64,000 nt of DNA from Proteobacteria bacterium UBA981 (GTDB taxonomy: Bacteria; Pseudomonadota; Gammaproteobacteria; Ga0077536), in the NCBI GenBank assembly GCA_002292285.1, contig DBBP01000011.1, positions 100,949 to 164,948 of the forward strand, read 5' to 3'. Every line of letters starts with the position of its first letter. The stretch's first letter is position 1. Below are positions 47,901 through 55,584 of the stretch, in pieces. Made by a program: the position numbers and the translations under genes. The notes below the pieces were generated by a model. It made no database searches. It worked only from the letters and a program-made list of their open reading frames with translations, and had not been told where the DNA came from.

Positions 47901-48210
47901 GACCCAAATCGAGAGCACAGTTCAGAGCGGTTTGCCCACCCATGGTCGGCAATATTGCGTCAGGCCGTTCGCGTTCAATGATTTGCGCAACGCTACGCCA
48001 TTCAATCGGTTCAATGTAGGTGGCATCCGCCATCCCTGGATCCGTCATGATCGTCGCTGGATTCGAATTGACCAGAATGACCCGATATCCTTCGTCGCGA
48101 AGCGCTTTACAAGCTTGCGATCCGGAATAATCAAATTCACAGCCTTGCCCGATAACAATGGGGCCAGCGCCGATAATAAGTATCGATTCGATGTCGCTAC
48201 GTTTCGCCAT
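44992..48210 (-). CDS. carB: Carbamoyl-phosphate synthase large subunit
   Basis: Makes carbamoyl phosphate from bicarbonate, ATP and ammonia supplied by CarA, for pyrimidine and arginine synthesis; 1072 residues. Two homologous ATP-grasp halves are seen: IIGAGPIVIGQGCEFDYSG at the N terminus and VLGGGPNRIGQGIEFDYCC near 560, with IIRPSFTLGGSGGG and VVRPSYVLGGRAMEIV as the ATP-binding loops. The last about 140 residues are the regulatory MGS-like domain. It follows carA by 8 bases and overlaps greA. Confidence 0.98.
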   Translation of the reverse strand: MAKRSDIESILIIGAGPIVIGQGCEFDYSGSQACKALRDEGYRVILVNSNPATIMTDPGMADATYIEPIEWRSVAQIIERERPDAILPTMGGQTALNCALDLGREGILEKFSVELIGASEEAIDKAEDREKFRHAMNNIGLESARSFIARNLEQARATQPELGFPIIIRPSFTLGGSGGGIAYNKEEFDEICMRGLDASPTTEILLEESLLGWKEYEMEVVRDSADNCIIICSIENLDPMGIHTGDSITVAPAQTLTDKEYQIMRDASVAVLREIGVDTGGSNVQFAVNPDTGRLIVIEMNPRVSRSSALASKATGFPIAKVAAKLAVGYTLDELKNEITGGATPASFEPSIDYVVTKIPRFTFEKFPQAEDRLTTQMKSVGEVMAMGRTFQESFQKALRGLEVGVFGLDPINANGVPVGDDKLQQELSTAGAQRIWYVGEAFRAGRSVDEVHSMTHIDRWFLTQIEQLLQLEHEMGAGGLPSLSRDYLLELKRKGFADARIAACVGCDEKQIRDLRHALEIRPVFKRVDSCAAEFDATTAYMYSTYEEECEARPTAREKIIVLGGGPNRIGQGIEFDYCCVQASFAARDAGFESIMVNCNPETVSTDYDTSDRLYFESLTLEDVLEIVALEQPRGVIVQFGGQTPLKLARDLEAAGVPIIGTSPDSIDLAEDRERFQIFLRENKLKQPPNRTVKRADEATARAAEIGYPLVVRPSYVLGGRAMEIVYNDTDLENYMQAAVAVSNESPVLLDHFLDSAIEVDVDAICDGHDVLIGGIMEHIEQAGVHSGDSACALPPHTLSKEVLDEMRRQVVTMALGLNVIGLMNVQFAIQGADIYVLEVNPRASRTAPFVSKAIGRSLPYIAARCMVGETLAEQNVTDERVPPYYAVKEAVFPFAKFRGVDPLLGPEMKSTGEVMGIGASFGEAFGKAQMAASMPLPTSGTAFVSVRDEDKLAVMPLAKSLSANGFKLIATAGTAEYLKSAGIECARVNKVAEGQPHIVDLIKNDGIDLIINTTGGKRSIADSFSIRASALNRRVAYTTTVAGAMAAVMALSDEGPARVRRLQDLHEEYV

Positions 48211-48218
48211 TGGAAGCC

Positions 48219-49364
48219 TTAACCTTGGGGTACCGCCATTAGTTCGATGAAGTGATCGAAAAGAGGCAGCAGATCGTGAGGTCCCGGGCTTGCTTCGGGA
48301 TGCCCCTGAAATCCAAATGCCGGCTTCTCAGTGTGATGGATGCCCTGCAGGCTGCCGTCGAACAACGAGTGATGCGTTGCTTTCAATGTCGCGGGCAGAG
48401 ACTTCTCATCGATTGCGAAACCGTGATTCTGGCTGGTAATGTGGACCCGACCGTCGGCGACTGACTTAACGGGATGGTTGGCACCGTGATGGCCAAATTT
48501 CATTTTTACCGTTCGCGCCCCACATGCCAGGCCCAGCAATTGGTGGCCAAGGCAAATGCCAAAAACCGGCACCCCCGCATCGACAATCTCGCGTATCGCA
48601 GCAATCGCGTAATCACACGGCTCCGGATCCCCCGGACCGTTCGACAAAAACACGCCATCCGGGGCGCGCGCCAGCACGCTGGCAGCATCGGTGGTCGCCG
48701 GCACAACCTCGATCGCGCAATCACGATCAGCCAGTAGACGCAAAATATTGCGTTTAGCTCCAAAATCGTATGCCACCACGTTCCAGCGGCCCGCTGCATG
48801 TTCAGGATAGGTATCCCCATCCAACGACCAACTCCCGTGCGACCAGCGATAAGGCGCCTGGGTTGTGACAAGCTGCGCTAAATCCGTGCCCTGAAGACCG
48901 GGGAAACTTCGCGCTTTTACAAGTGCCTTTTCCACGTCCAGTTCCGGACCCGCCATCAAGCAACCGTTCTGAGCCCCTTTTTCGCGCAAGTGACGCGTTA
49001 GTTTGCGCGTGTCGATGTCTGCTATCGCCACGATTTTCTGGGCGACCAAATAATCGTGCAATGAACCAGCAGCGCGCCAGTTACTGTGCACCATCGAGGA
49101 ATCGCGGATGACCAAACCGGCGGCGTGGGTCTGGTCGGCCTCCGCATCGAGGTCGTTTACCCCGGTATTACCGATGTGCGGATAGGTCAGGGTAACAATC
49201 TGCTGAGCGTACGAAGGGTCGGTCAGAATTTCCTGGTAGCCCGTAATCGCCGTGTTAAAGACAACTTCGCCTACGCTTGCGCCATCAATACCAATGGAGC
49301 GCCCACGAAAAAACGTGCCGTCGGACAATGCTAAAACAGCTGAATTAGTCACAGTAGTACCCAT
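48219..49364 (-). CDS. carA: Carbamoyl-phosphate synthase small subunit
   Basis: Glutaminase subunit of about 381 residues. The N-terminal domain has GEVVFNTAITGYQEILTDPSY; the class I glutaminase has its nucleophile in FGICLGHQLLGLA and the His-Glu pair in FQGHPEASPG. Three starts compete: ATG 49406 (395 residues, almost at the predicted transcript start), ATG 49364 and GTG 49352 (closest to E. coli CarA). None has a good Shine-Dalgarno. I list 49364. A strong hairpin lies just upstream of it. Confidence 0.95.
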   Translation of the reverse strand: MGTTVTNSAVLALSDGTFFRGRSIGIDGASVGEVVFNTAITGYQEILTDPSYAQQIVTLTYPHIGNTGVNDLDAEADQTHAAGLVIRDSSMVHSNWRAAGSLHDYLVAQKIVAIADIDTRKLTRHLREKGAQNGCLMAGPELDVEKALVKARSFPGLQGTDLAQLVTTQAPYRWSHGSWSLDGDTYPEHAAGRWNVVAYDFGAKRNILRLLADRDCAIEVVPATTDAASVLARAPDGVFLSNGPGDPEPCDYAIAAIREIVDAGVPVFGICLGHQLLGLACGARTVKMKFGHHGANHPVKSVADGRVHITSQNHGFAIDEKSLPATLKATHHSLFDGSLQGIHHTEKPAFGFQGHPEASPGPHDLLPLFDHFIELMAVPQG

Positions 49365-49374
49365 ACGTGCGAAA

Positions 49375-49403
49375 GCGGGAGTCAGTCGGCTGACTGATCC
49401 CGC
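49375..49403 (-). promoter_or_regulatory. Hairpin in the carA leader
   Basis: On the minus strand GCGGGA-TCAGTC pairs with GACTGA-TCCCGC (one bulged C), a 12-bp stem with loop AGCC, ending 10 bases before ATG 49364 and followed by TTTC. Possible attenuator, translation-blocking structure or, if translation starts at 49406, simply coding sequence. Confidence 0.55.
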
Positions 49404-49416
49404 CATGTGAGCCGAT

Positions 49417-49445
49417 ATTGTACGTGAGCAGCGAGGTGCAAGAAA
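49417..49445 (-). promoter_or_regulatory. Possible carA promoter
   Basis: On the minus strand TACAAT (49422-49417) is a good -10; the -35 position 17 bases upstream reads TTTCTT, which is poor. Predicted start near 49410, only about 4 bases before ATG 49406. Further upstream a T8 run (around 49454-49461) and a CCGGAC/GTCCGG inverted repeat are also present. Confidence 0.4.
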
Positions 49446-49599
49446 TGGCCGGACGAAAAAAAACGCTCCTGACGCACAGCTCCCGGACTCGGTCAGATGG
49501 TCGATACCTCGCAGCTCACACCGGACTGTCCGGTAATCGGGTCGCTGAGCATCGATTTCGAAGATCGGCAGTCGCGGCCCGTTCCGAAAAAGCTAGCGC

Positions 49600-50571
49600 T
49601 CAGGGCGCTTGCTGGGGGGTTTCGTGGGTAGCGCGATATCGATTGATGCGATGGGAAATGCCGATCGCCAGCGCAAGTGCCCGTTTACCGTCTTCCCCGG
49701 TTACGCGCGGCGTACTGCCGTTGCGAACAGTGGCAACAAAAGAACTGATTTCGTCCATCAGGACGTCGGTACCAGACACCGTCTCAGTTTCGAACGTCAC
49801 CTCACTAACGCCGTGTCGTTCGCGACCGTCCTTGATTTCTCCGATTTCCAGTTCGTGATTCATGAAGTCGAGGGATACGTAGCCGCTGCCTTCAAAAACT
49901 TTCATCGCGCGAGAAGGTTGCTGAGACACCCGACTCGCCGCGAGCTCTGCCACCAAACCATCCTGAAACTCGATGCGAGCGTGCGCGATATCGATATCCG
50001 AAGTCACGACGGCTGTACCGGTCGAATGAATAGCCAGTACAGGACTGTCGGTGATACTCAGAACGATATCGATGTCGTGAATCATCAGGTCCAGAACCAC
50101 ATCAACCTCGGTCCCACGCTTCTTGTATGCAGCAAAGCGCTGCGCTTCAATCAAATGCGGCTTAGCCACATGCTTGCGCATCGCCAGGACCACCGGATTG
50201 AATCGCTCAAGATGTCCGACTTGTAAAACCAGCCCGTTTTCCTCGGCGCAACGAATCAGTTCTTCGGCCTGCTCTACGCGCTCGGTAAGCGGTTTCTCTA
50301 CGAGCGTATGGACGCCGGCACTGAGGCAATTGTTCGCGATATCGAAATGGCAGGCGGGCGGGACTACGATTGACACTAAGTCGACATCGGGGAGTATCTC
50401 GGTGTAGTCAGTTACCGCCCGCGCGCCATATTTCTCGCCGATCTCAGCCGCCCTGCGCGGGTCAGAATCGACCACGGCGTAAAGTTCGACGCCGGCTGCT
50501 TGAACGTACTTTTGCGCGTGGAAGTTGCCGAGATAGCCGACGCCTATGACCGCTGCGCGGAGCTTAGCCAC
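49600..50571 (-). CDS. Gfo/Idh/MocA-family oxidoreductase
   Basis: NAD(P)-dependent oxidoreductase of 323 residues. Rossmann loop VIGVGYLGNFHAQKY at the N terminus, the family signature VEKPLTERVEQAEEL with catalytic Lys near 95, GHLERFNPVV and the later DLMIHDIDIVLSI with the substrate-binding His. GHLERFNP resembles the GnnA-type UDP-GlcNAc 3-dehydrogenases of 2,3-diamino-sugar lipid A synthesis, but the partner aminotransferase gnnB is not nearby, so the substrate is open. The start is GTG with no clear Shine-Dalgarno; it overlaps the end of a possible upstream frame (50564-50710). Confidence 0.85.
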   Translation of the reverse strand: MAKLRAAVIGVGYLGNFHAQKYVQAAGVELYAVVDSDPRRAAEIGEKYGARAVTDYTEILPDVDLVSIVVPPACHFDIANNCLSAGVHTLVEKPLTERVEQAEELIRCAEENGLVLQVGHLERFNPVVLAMRKHVAKPHLIEAQRFAAYKKRGTEVDVVLDLMIHDIDIVLSITDSPVLAIHSTGTAVVTSDIDIAHARIEFQDGLVAELAASRVSQQPSRAMKVFEGSGYVSLDFMNHELEIGEIKDGRERHGVSEVTFETETVSGTDVLMDEISSFVATVRNGSTPRVTGEDGKRALALAIGISHRINRYRATHETPQQAP

Positions 50572-50710
50572 GGGCGAGAAGATGGGGTGGCATTAAATTG
50601 TTAGGCAACAAATGTTGCAGTAAAGCGAAGCAGAAATCAGTGGTGGGAGGCGAGCGGAAGGTCGCGGCCGAGGTGAGACCGTTGCGAACGGTATTGTTTG
50701 TCATAGCCAT
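50564..50710 (-). CDS. Possible 48-codon upstream reading frame before the Gfo/Idh gene
   Basis: An ATG at 50710 (and a second at 50704) opens a frame of 48 codons that ends TAA 8 bases inside the GTG start of the oxidoreductase. GGAAG stands about 11 bases upstream of the first ATG, and a TATACT -10-like element is about 48 bases upstream. The peptide has no recognised homology. If translated it would couple to the next gene, whose own start has no Shine-Dalgarno. Composition evidence is weak. Confidence 0.3.
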   Translation of the reverse strand: MAMTNNTVRNGLTSAATFRSPPTTDFCFALLQHLLPNNLMPPHLLARG

Positions 50711-50757
50711 GTTGATGTTCGCTTCCGAGTGCCGGCGCGACTGCAATGATGGCGGCA

Positions 50758-50763
50758 GTATAC
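50758..50763 (-). promoter_or_regulatory. Possible -10 element for the Gfo/Idh transcript
   Basis: TATACT on the minus strand within the 231-base dapB-to-oxidoreductase gap; the -35 position (GTCAGA, 17-base spacer) is weak. Start would be near 50751, giving a leader of about 180 bases. Confidence 0.35.
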
Positions 50764-50802
50764 CCTAAGCGATAGCGGAGTCTGACGTTTCCTGGGGCAG
50801 GG

Positions 50803-51606
50803 TCATCCGCGCAATCCGAGCACGTCCTGCATATCAAACTTCCCGCTTTGATGCCCCATAATCCAACGGGCAGCGCGCAAGGCGCCACCGGCGAACGTTG
50901 CTCGATTGGCCGCGCGGTGAGTAATTTCTATCTGCTCACCAGCGCCAGCAAACAGCAGTGTGTGGTCGCCGACAATCTCGCCGGCGCGGATGGTTTCGAA
51001 GCCTATCGTCTTGGTGTCGCGCGGCCCGGTCCGGCCCTGACGCCCATAGACAGCGCATTCCTTGAGATCACGGCCCAACGCGTCGGCGACAATTTCGCCG
51101 AGACGAACGGCAGTGCCCGAGGGCGCATCGATTTTGTGCCGGTGGTGAGCCTCAATTATCTCGACGTCAAAATCGTCGCCTAAAACTTGCGCTGCCAGTT
51201 CTGCGATGCGAAAGCAAAGATTAACTCCGACGCTCATGTTGGGCGCGAACACAACCGCGATATCCGACGCCGCATTTTCAATTTGCGTCGCCTCTTCCCC
51301 GAGGCCAGTCGTCCCGATCACCATACGACGGCCCGCGGCCCGGCAAATCGCGACATTTTTGAGGGTGGATTCCGGTATCGTGAAATCGATCAGCACATCA
51401 AACTCATCAACGACAGCGTGAAGATCGGCGACGATCTCGATACCACAGGCATCAACTCCAGCCAGCAACCCGGGGTCGCTGCCCACGAAAGGCGATTCGT
51501 GCCGCTCTATGGCCGCGCACACCTCAAGGTCTGGGATCTCGGCGCACATCTCGATCAGTGTTCGGCCCATGCGCCCGCCGGCGCCCGCGATAGCTATCCT
51601 GGTCAT
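50803..51606 (-). CDS. dapB: 4-hydroxy-tetrahydrodipicolinate reductase
   Basis: NAD(P)H-dependent reductase of lysine/DAP synthesis, 267 residues. The dinucleotide loop IAGAGGRMGRTLIEM opens the protein, IGTTGL and APNMSVGVNL follow, and the substrate site is EAHHRHKIDAPSGTA with its catalytic His and Lys. It follows dnaJ by 31 bases, a frequent gammaproteobacterial arrangement (dnaKJ-dapB-carAB), here with an oxidoreductase gene before carA. Confidence 0.97.
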   Translation of the reverse strand: MTRIAIAGAGGRMGRTLIEMCAEIPDLEVCAAIERHESPFVGSDPGLLAGVDACGIEIVADLHAVVDEFDVLIDFTIPESTLKNVAICRAAGRRMVIGTTGLGEEATQIENAASDIAVVFAPNMSVGVNLCFRIAELAAQVLGDDFDVEIIEAHHRHKIDAPSGTAVRLGEIVADALGRDLKECAVYGRQGRTGPRDTKTIGFETIRAGEIVGDHTLLFAGAGEQIEITHRAANRATFAGGALRAARWIMGHQSGKFDMQDVLGLRG

Positions 51607-51637
51607 GACGAGGTACCAGCCAGCGTGCGAAACGTAC

Positions 51638-52768
51638 TCATGAGAATTTCATTTCCTCGAAGAATTTTTTGACACCATCCAGCCAGGAACTGGCGCGTGG
51701 GCTGTGTTTATCGCCATTACCGGATAGTGATTTGGAGAATTCTTTCAGTAGCTCCTTTTGCTCTTTCACCAAGTTAACAGGAGTTTCTACGACCACGCTG
51801 CATATCAGATCCCCAACGGCACCACCACGCACCGAGCGAACGCCCTTGCTACGCAGGCGGAACATTTTTCCTGTTTGCGTTTCGGCCGGGATCTTGAGCA
51901 TGACCCGACCTTCAAGTGTGGGCACCTCTAGTTCCCCGCCGAGCGCTGCGACCACGAAATCGATCGGCACTTCGCAGCGAAGATCGCTGCCGTCGCGCGA
52001 AAAGATGGGATGCGTCTTAACCACGACGTTGACATACAAGTCACCGGGCGGACCACCACTTTGCCCCGGTTCACCCTCACCGGACAGCCGAATACGGTCA
52101 CCGTTATCGACTCCAGCAGGTACCTTGACGGAAATCGTTTTGTGCCCACGCGCCTTCCCGCTACCACTACAGCTGGCACAGGGATCGGATATTAGCGAAC
52201 CAGAGCCACGACATTTCGGGCAAGTCTGCTGCACTGAAAAAAATCCCTGCTGCATGCGGACCTGGCCAGCACCACCGCAAGTGCCGCATGTACTTGGTGG
52301 CCGACCGCTACGAGATCCTTTGCCGCTACAGGTTGTACAGCTGATCAACGTCGGCACACGAATCTTAATCTCGGTTCCGGCAACCGCGTCTTCCAGCGAC
52401 ATTTCCAGGTCATAGCGCAAATCTGCGCCGCGATAAGCGCGTGAGCCGCCACCGCGGCCACCACCGAAAATATCGCCGAAGACGCTATCGAAGACATCGC
52501 CAAACCCGGCACCACCGGCGAAACCGCCGGCACCCGCCGAGGGGTCGACACCCGCGTGTCCAAACTGATCATAAGCCTGTCTTTTGCGCGAATCGCTCAG
52601 GACCTCGTAGGCTTCCTTTATCTCCTTGAAGCTCTCTTCGGCGTCCGCCTGATCTGGGTTTCGATCGGGGTGGTGCTTCATCGCCATGCGGCGATATGCC
52701 TTCTTCAGATCAGCTTCCGCAGCATTGCGGTCAACACCGAGAACTTCGTAATAGTCGCGCTTGGCCAT
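51638..52768 (-). CDS. dnaJ: Chaperone protein DnaJ
   Basis: Hsp40 co-chaperone that delivers clients to DnaK and stimulates its ATPase; 376 residues. J domain at 1-70 with HPD in MKHHPDRNPD, then a Gly/Phe-rich linker (about 76-110), four CxxCxGxG zinc repeats (CTTCSGKG, CGTCGGAG, CPKCRGSG, CASCSGSG at about 147-210) and the C-terminal client domains. It follows dnaK by 92 bases that contain a terminator-like hairpin. Confidence 0.97.
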   Translation of the reverse strand: MAKRDYYEVLGVDRNAAEADLKKAYRRMAMKHHPDRNPDQADAEESFKEIKEAYEVLSDSRKRQAYDQFGHAGVDPSAGAGGFAGGAGFGDVFDSVFGDIFGGGRGGGSRAYRGADLRYDLEMSLEDAVAGTEIKIRVPTLISCTTCSGKGSRSGRPPSTCGTCGGAGQVRMQQGFFSVQQTCPKCRGSGSLISDPCASCSGSGKARGHKTISVKVPAGVDNGDRIRLSGEGEPGQSGGPPGDLYVNVVVKTHPIFSRDGSDLRCEVPIDFVVAALGGELEVPTLEGRVMLKIPAETQTGKMFRLRSKGVRSVRGGAVGDLICSVVVETPVNLVKEQKELLKEFSKSLSGNGDKHSPRASSWLDGVKKFFEEMKFS

Positions 52769-52803
52769 AGAGATCCTGATTGATATTAAGCTCGCAAAAC
52801 GGC

Positions 52804-52834
52804 AAAACCCGAACAGGCGCTCAACCTGCTCGGG
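52804..52834 (-). terminator. Terminator-like hairpin between dnaK and dnaJ
   Basis: On the minus strand CCCGAGCAGG pairs with CCTGTTCGGG (10 bp with one G-T pair, loop TTGAGCG; 52834 to 52808), followed by TTTTGCCGTTTTG. It would let only part of dnaK transcripts reach dnaJ, keeping DnaK in excess. The T run is short. Confidence 0.65.
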
Positions 52835-52860
52835 TCACTGCCATCGTAGCGTAGTCGAGG

Positions 52861-54792
52861 TTACTTCTCGTCTTTCACTTCCTCAAAATCGGCGTCAACG
52901 ACATTATCGTCGGCCGCAGATTCCGGGCCCGCGTCGTCCCCGGCCGCACCCGCTTCGGCGCCTTCTTTCGCCTGTGCTGCTTCATAGGCTTTCTGGGCAA
53001 GTTTGCCTGACACCTCACCGAGCCGCTGACTGGTCTCGTTAAGCTCAGTAACATCGTCGCCCTCAAGCGCTTTCTCCACAGCCGCTGTTGCGGCCTCGAT
53101 TTCCTGACGCTCTTCGTCGGTCACCTGATCGCCAAGGTCGGCAACGGATTTCTTCGTCGCATGAACCAGCGAGTCGGCCTGGTTGCGTGCGTTGACGAGC
53201 TCCTGAAATTTACGATCGTCCTCAGCGTGAGCTTCGGCGTCTTTCACCATATTCTCGATTTCCTCGTCAGAAAGACCGCTCGAGGCTTTAATAATGATGG
53301 ACTGCTCTTTACCCGTCGCTTTGTCCTTCGCGGACACATTGAGAATGCCGTTCGCATCGATGTCGAACGCGACCTCGACCTGGGGCATGCCACGCGGCGC
53401 CGGAGGTATATCAGCCAAATCGAATTTGCCGAGTGATTTATTGGCATCGGCGCGCTCACGCTCACCTTGCAGAACGTGAACTGTTACCGCCGTCTGATTG
53501 TCGTCAGCAGTTGAAAAGACCTGCTGCGCTTTGGTCGGTATGGTGGTGTTCTTCTCAATCAGTTTGGTCATCACACCGCCCAGCGTTTCGATGCCCAACG
53601 ACAGCGGTGTCACGTCGAGAAGCAGAACGTCTTTCACATCGCCGCCCAACACGCCGGCCTGGATAGCGGCGCCCATCGCGACCGCCTCGTCAGCGTTGAC
53701 ATCCTTACGTGGTTCTTTGCCGAAGAAGTCCTTCACCACTTCCTGGACTTGCGGCATGCGCGTCTGACCACCCACCAGGATGACGTCATCGATGTCCGAG
53801 GCACTTAAGCCCGCGTCCTGCAAAGCAGTACTGCACGGGGCTATGGTCCGTTGCACGATGTCATCAACCAACGACTCAAGCTTTGCTCTGGAAATCTTCA
53901 CGTTCAGATGCTTGGGTCCGGTGGCATCGGCGGTAATGTAGGGCAGGTTGACATCCGTTTGCTGACTCGACGACAGTTCGATTTTCGCTTTCTCGGCAGC
54001 TTCTTTGAGACGCTGCAGGGCTAAAGGATCGGTATGGAGATCAATGCCCTGGTCCTTCTTGAACTCATCAGCAAGAAAATCTATCAGGCGGAGATCGAAA
54101 TCTTCACCGCCAAGAAACGTGTCGCCATTGGTCGAAAGAACTTCGAACTGATGTTCCCCGTCAACTTCGGCGATTTCGATGATCGATACGTCGAACGTGC
54201 CGCCGCCTAAGTCGTAAACTGCGATTTTGCCGTCGCCCTGACCGCGGTCGAGACCGTACGCCAGCGCCGCTGCAGTCGGCTCGTTGATAATGCGCTTGAC
54301 GTCGAGCCCGGCAATGCGGCCGGCGTCCTTAGTTGCCTGACGCTGAGAGTCGTTGAAATAAGCCGGCACTGTGATGACCGCTTCAGAGATATCTTCACCA
54401 AGATAATCTTCAGCCGTCTTCTTCATTTTCATCAGCACCCGCGCCGAAACTTCAGGCGGGGCCATCTTTTTGTCTTTTGCCTGCACCCACGCATCACCGT
54501 TGTCGGCCTTCACGATGGCGTAAGGGACCATGTCCCGATCGCGAGCAACAACGTCGTCGGTGTATTTACGCCCAATCAGGCGTTTCACAGCGAATAAGGT
54601 ATTGGTCGGATTGGTGACGGCCTGTCGTTTCGCAGACTGGCCAACCAAAACCTCGTCGTCATTTGAGAAAGCGACCACTGACGGCGTTGTCCGGGCCCCT
54701 TCGCTGTTTTCGATGACTTTCGCTTTGCCGCCTTCAAGAACCGCCACGCAGGAATTGGTCGTGCCGAGGTCAATACCGATAATCTTGCCCAT
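52861..54792 (-). CDS. dnaK: Chaperone protein DnaK
   Basis: Hsp70 of 643 residues. The ATPase domain (1-385) shows IGIDLGTTNSCVAV, IAVYDLGGGTFDVSI and VILVGGQTRMPQVQ; the linker DVLLLDVTPLSLGIET leads into the substrate-binding domain, and the C-terminal lid ends in an acidic tail with VDADFEEVKD. Length and order are standard. It is preceded by a good sigma-32-like promoter and follows grpE by 97 bases. Confidence 0.98.
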   Translation of the reverse strand: MGKIIGIDLGTTNSCVAVLEGGKAKVIENSEGARTTPSVVAFSNDDEVLVGQSAKRQAVTNPTNTLFAVKRLIGRKYTDDVVARDRDMVPYAIVKADNGDAWVQAKDKKMAPPEVSARVLMKMKKTAEDYLGEDISEAVITVPAYFNDSQRQATKDAGRIAGLDVKRIINEPTAAALAYGLDRGQGDGKIAVYDLGGGTFDVSIIEIAEVDGEHQFEVLSTNGDTFLGGEDFDLRLIDFLADEFKKDQGIDLHTDPLALQRLKEAAEKAKIELSSSQQTDVNLPYITADATGPKHLNVKISRAKLESLVDDIVQRTIAPCSTALQDAGLSASDIDDVILVGGQTRMPQVQEVVKDFFGKEPRKDVNADEAVAMGAAIQAGVLGGDVKDVLLLDVTPLSLGIETLGGVMTKLIEKNTTIPTKAQQVFSTADDNQTAVTVHVLQGERERADANKSLGKFDLADIPPAPRGMPQVEVAFDIDANGILNVSAKDKATGKEQSIIIKASSGLSDEEIENMVKDAEAHAEDDRKFQELVNARNQADSLVHATKKSVADLGDQVTDEERQEIEAATAAVEKALEGDDVTELNETSQRLGEVSGKLAQKAYEAAQAKEGAEAGAAGDDAGPESAADDNVVDADFEEVKDEK

Positions 54793-54857
54793 GATGTGCC
54801 TCTACTAAAAATCTCTTGGTTATTCGGGACCTTGGTAGCCCGAAATGGTTATAGGGT

Positions 54858-54885
54858 AAGTGGGGATAGTGCTCGCTATTTCAAG
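54858..54885 (-). promoter_or_regulatory. Sigma-32-like heat-shock promoter for dnaK
   Basis: On the minus strand CTTGAA (54885-54880), 14-base spacer, CCCCACTT (54865-54858), close to the E. coli sigma-32 consensus CTTGAA / CCCCATNT with suitable spacing. The -35 lies just inside the 3' end of the grpE gene region boundary. Start would be near 54850, about 58 bases before dnaK. Confidence 0.72.
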
Positions 54886-54889
54886 CGCC

Positions 54890-55471
54890 TTACGCGTCGT
54901 CGACCTTCGATACGACGACCAGCGCGGGGCGCAGTAGGCGATCATTAAGCAGGTATCCGGTCTGCATAACCCGCAGGACCGTGCCGGGCTCAACGTCGTT
55001 CGCCGCCTCAGTCATCATCGCCTGGTGGAATTCCGGGTCGAAACGTTCACCTTGCGGATTAACGGGATGAATTTGCAGTTTGGTGAAAAACTCACCGAAC
55101 ATTTTGGCGCTCATGGCCATGCCTTCCTTAATGCCCTCAAGGTCGGTCGCAGTGGACGCGGCGTCCAGACCAAGATCAATACTGTCTTTCACGGGTAACA
55201 GCTGCTGGGCGAAGCGCTCCTGTCCATACTTGTGGGCTGCTTCGACATCCCGTTCAGCGCGCTTGCGAGCGTTATCCACGTCCGCGCGGGCACGTAGAAC
55301 CTCATTCTTCAACTCGCTGATTTCGTTACGTAAGACTTGGATTTCGTCGCTGGGCTGGGCGTCTCCAGGCGTCTCGGAGGCTACGTCAGTTGGCGCTGCA
55401 TCGCTGTCAGCGGCCGTTCCCTTTTCAGCGATCGTTTCGGCATTCTCTTCTGCATTCACTGGATTCAACAC
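54890..55471 (-). CDS. grpE: Nucleotide exchange factor GrpE
   Basis: DnaK nucleotide exchange factor of 193 residues. An acidic, disordered N terminus (about 1-45) leads into the long dimerisation coiled coil (about 45-95, ELKNEVLRARADVDNARKRAE) and the C-terminal beta domain (FDPEFHQAMM, VMQTGYLLNDRLLRPALVVV). The first start is GTG 55471, and TTG and GTG codons follow closely, so the exact start is uncertain. Its own sigma-32-like promoter overlaps the hrcA stop. Confidence 0.95.
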   Translation of the reverse strand: MLNPVNAEENAETIAEKGTAADSDAAPTDVASETPGDAQPSDEIQVLRNEISELKNEVLRARADVDNARKRAERDVEAAHKYGQERFAQQLLPVKDSIDLGLDAASTATDLEGIKEGMAMSAKMFGEFFTKLQIHPVNPQGERFDPEFHQAMMTEAANDVEPGTVLRVMQTGYLLNDRLLRPALVVVSKVDDA

Positions 55472-55556
55472 ACTCGCTCTGGTTCGGAAGAATTTTGGAC
55501 ACGTAATCCATGCGCAGCCGCGCGCAGCGAGCGCGCGAAGCTAATGGGTGGTCCGC

Positions 55557-55584
55557 AGATGGGAACTAATTTCTGGAATTCAAG
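55557..55584 (-). promoter_or_regulatory. Sigma-32-like promoter for grpE
   Basis: On the minus strand CTTGAA (55584-55579), 14-base spacer, TCCCATCT (55564-55557). The -35 lies in the last codons of hrcA and the -10 just past its stop. Same spacer length as the dnaK promoter. Start would be about 78 bases before the grpE GTG. Confidence 0.68.
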
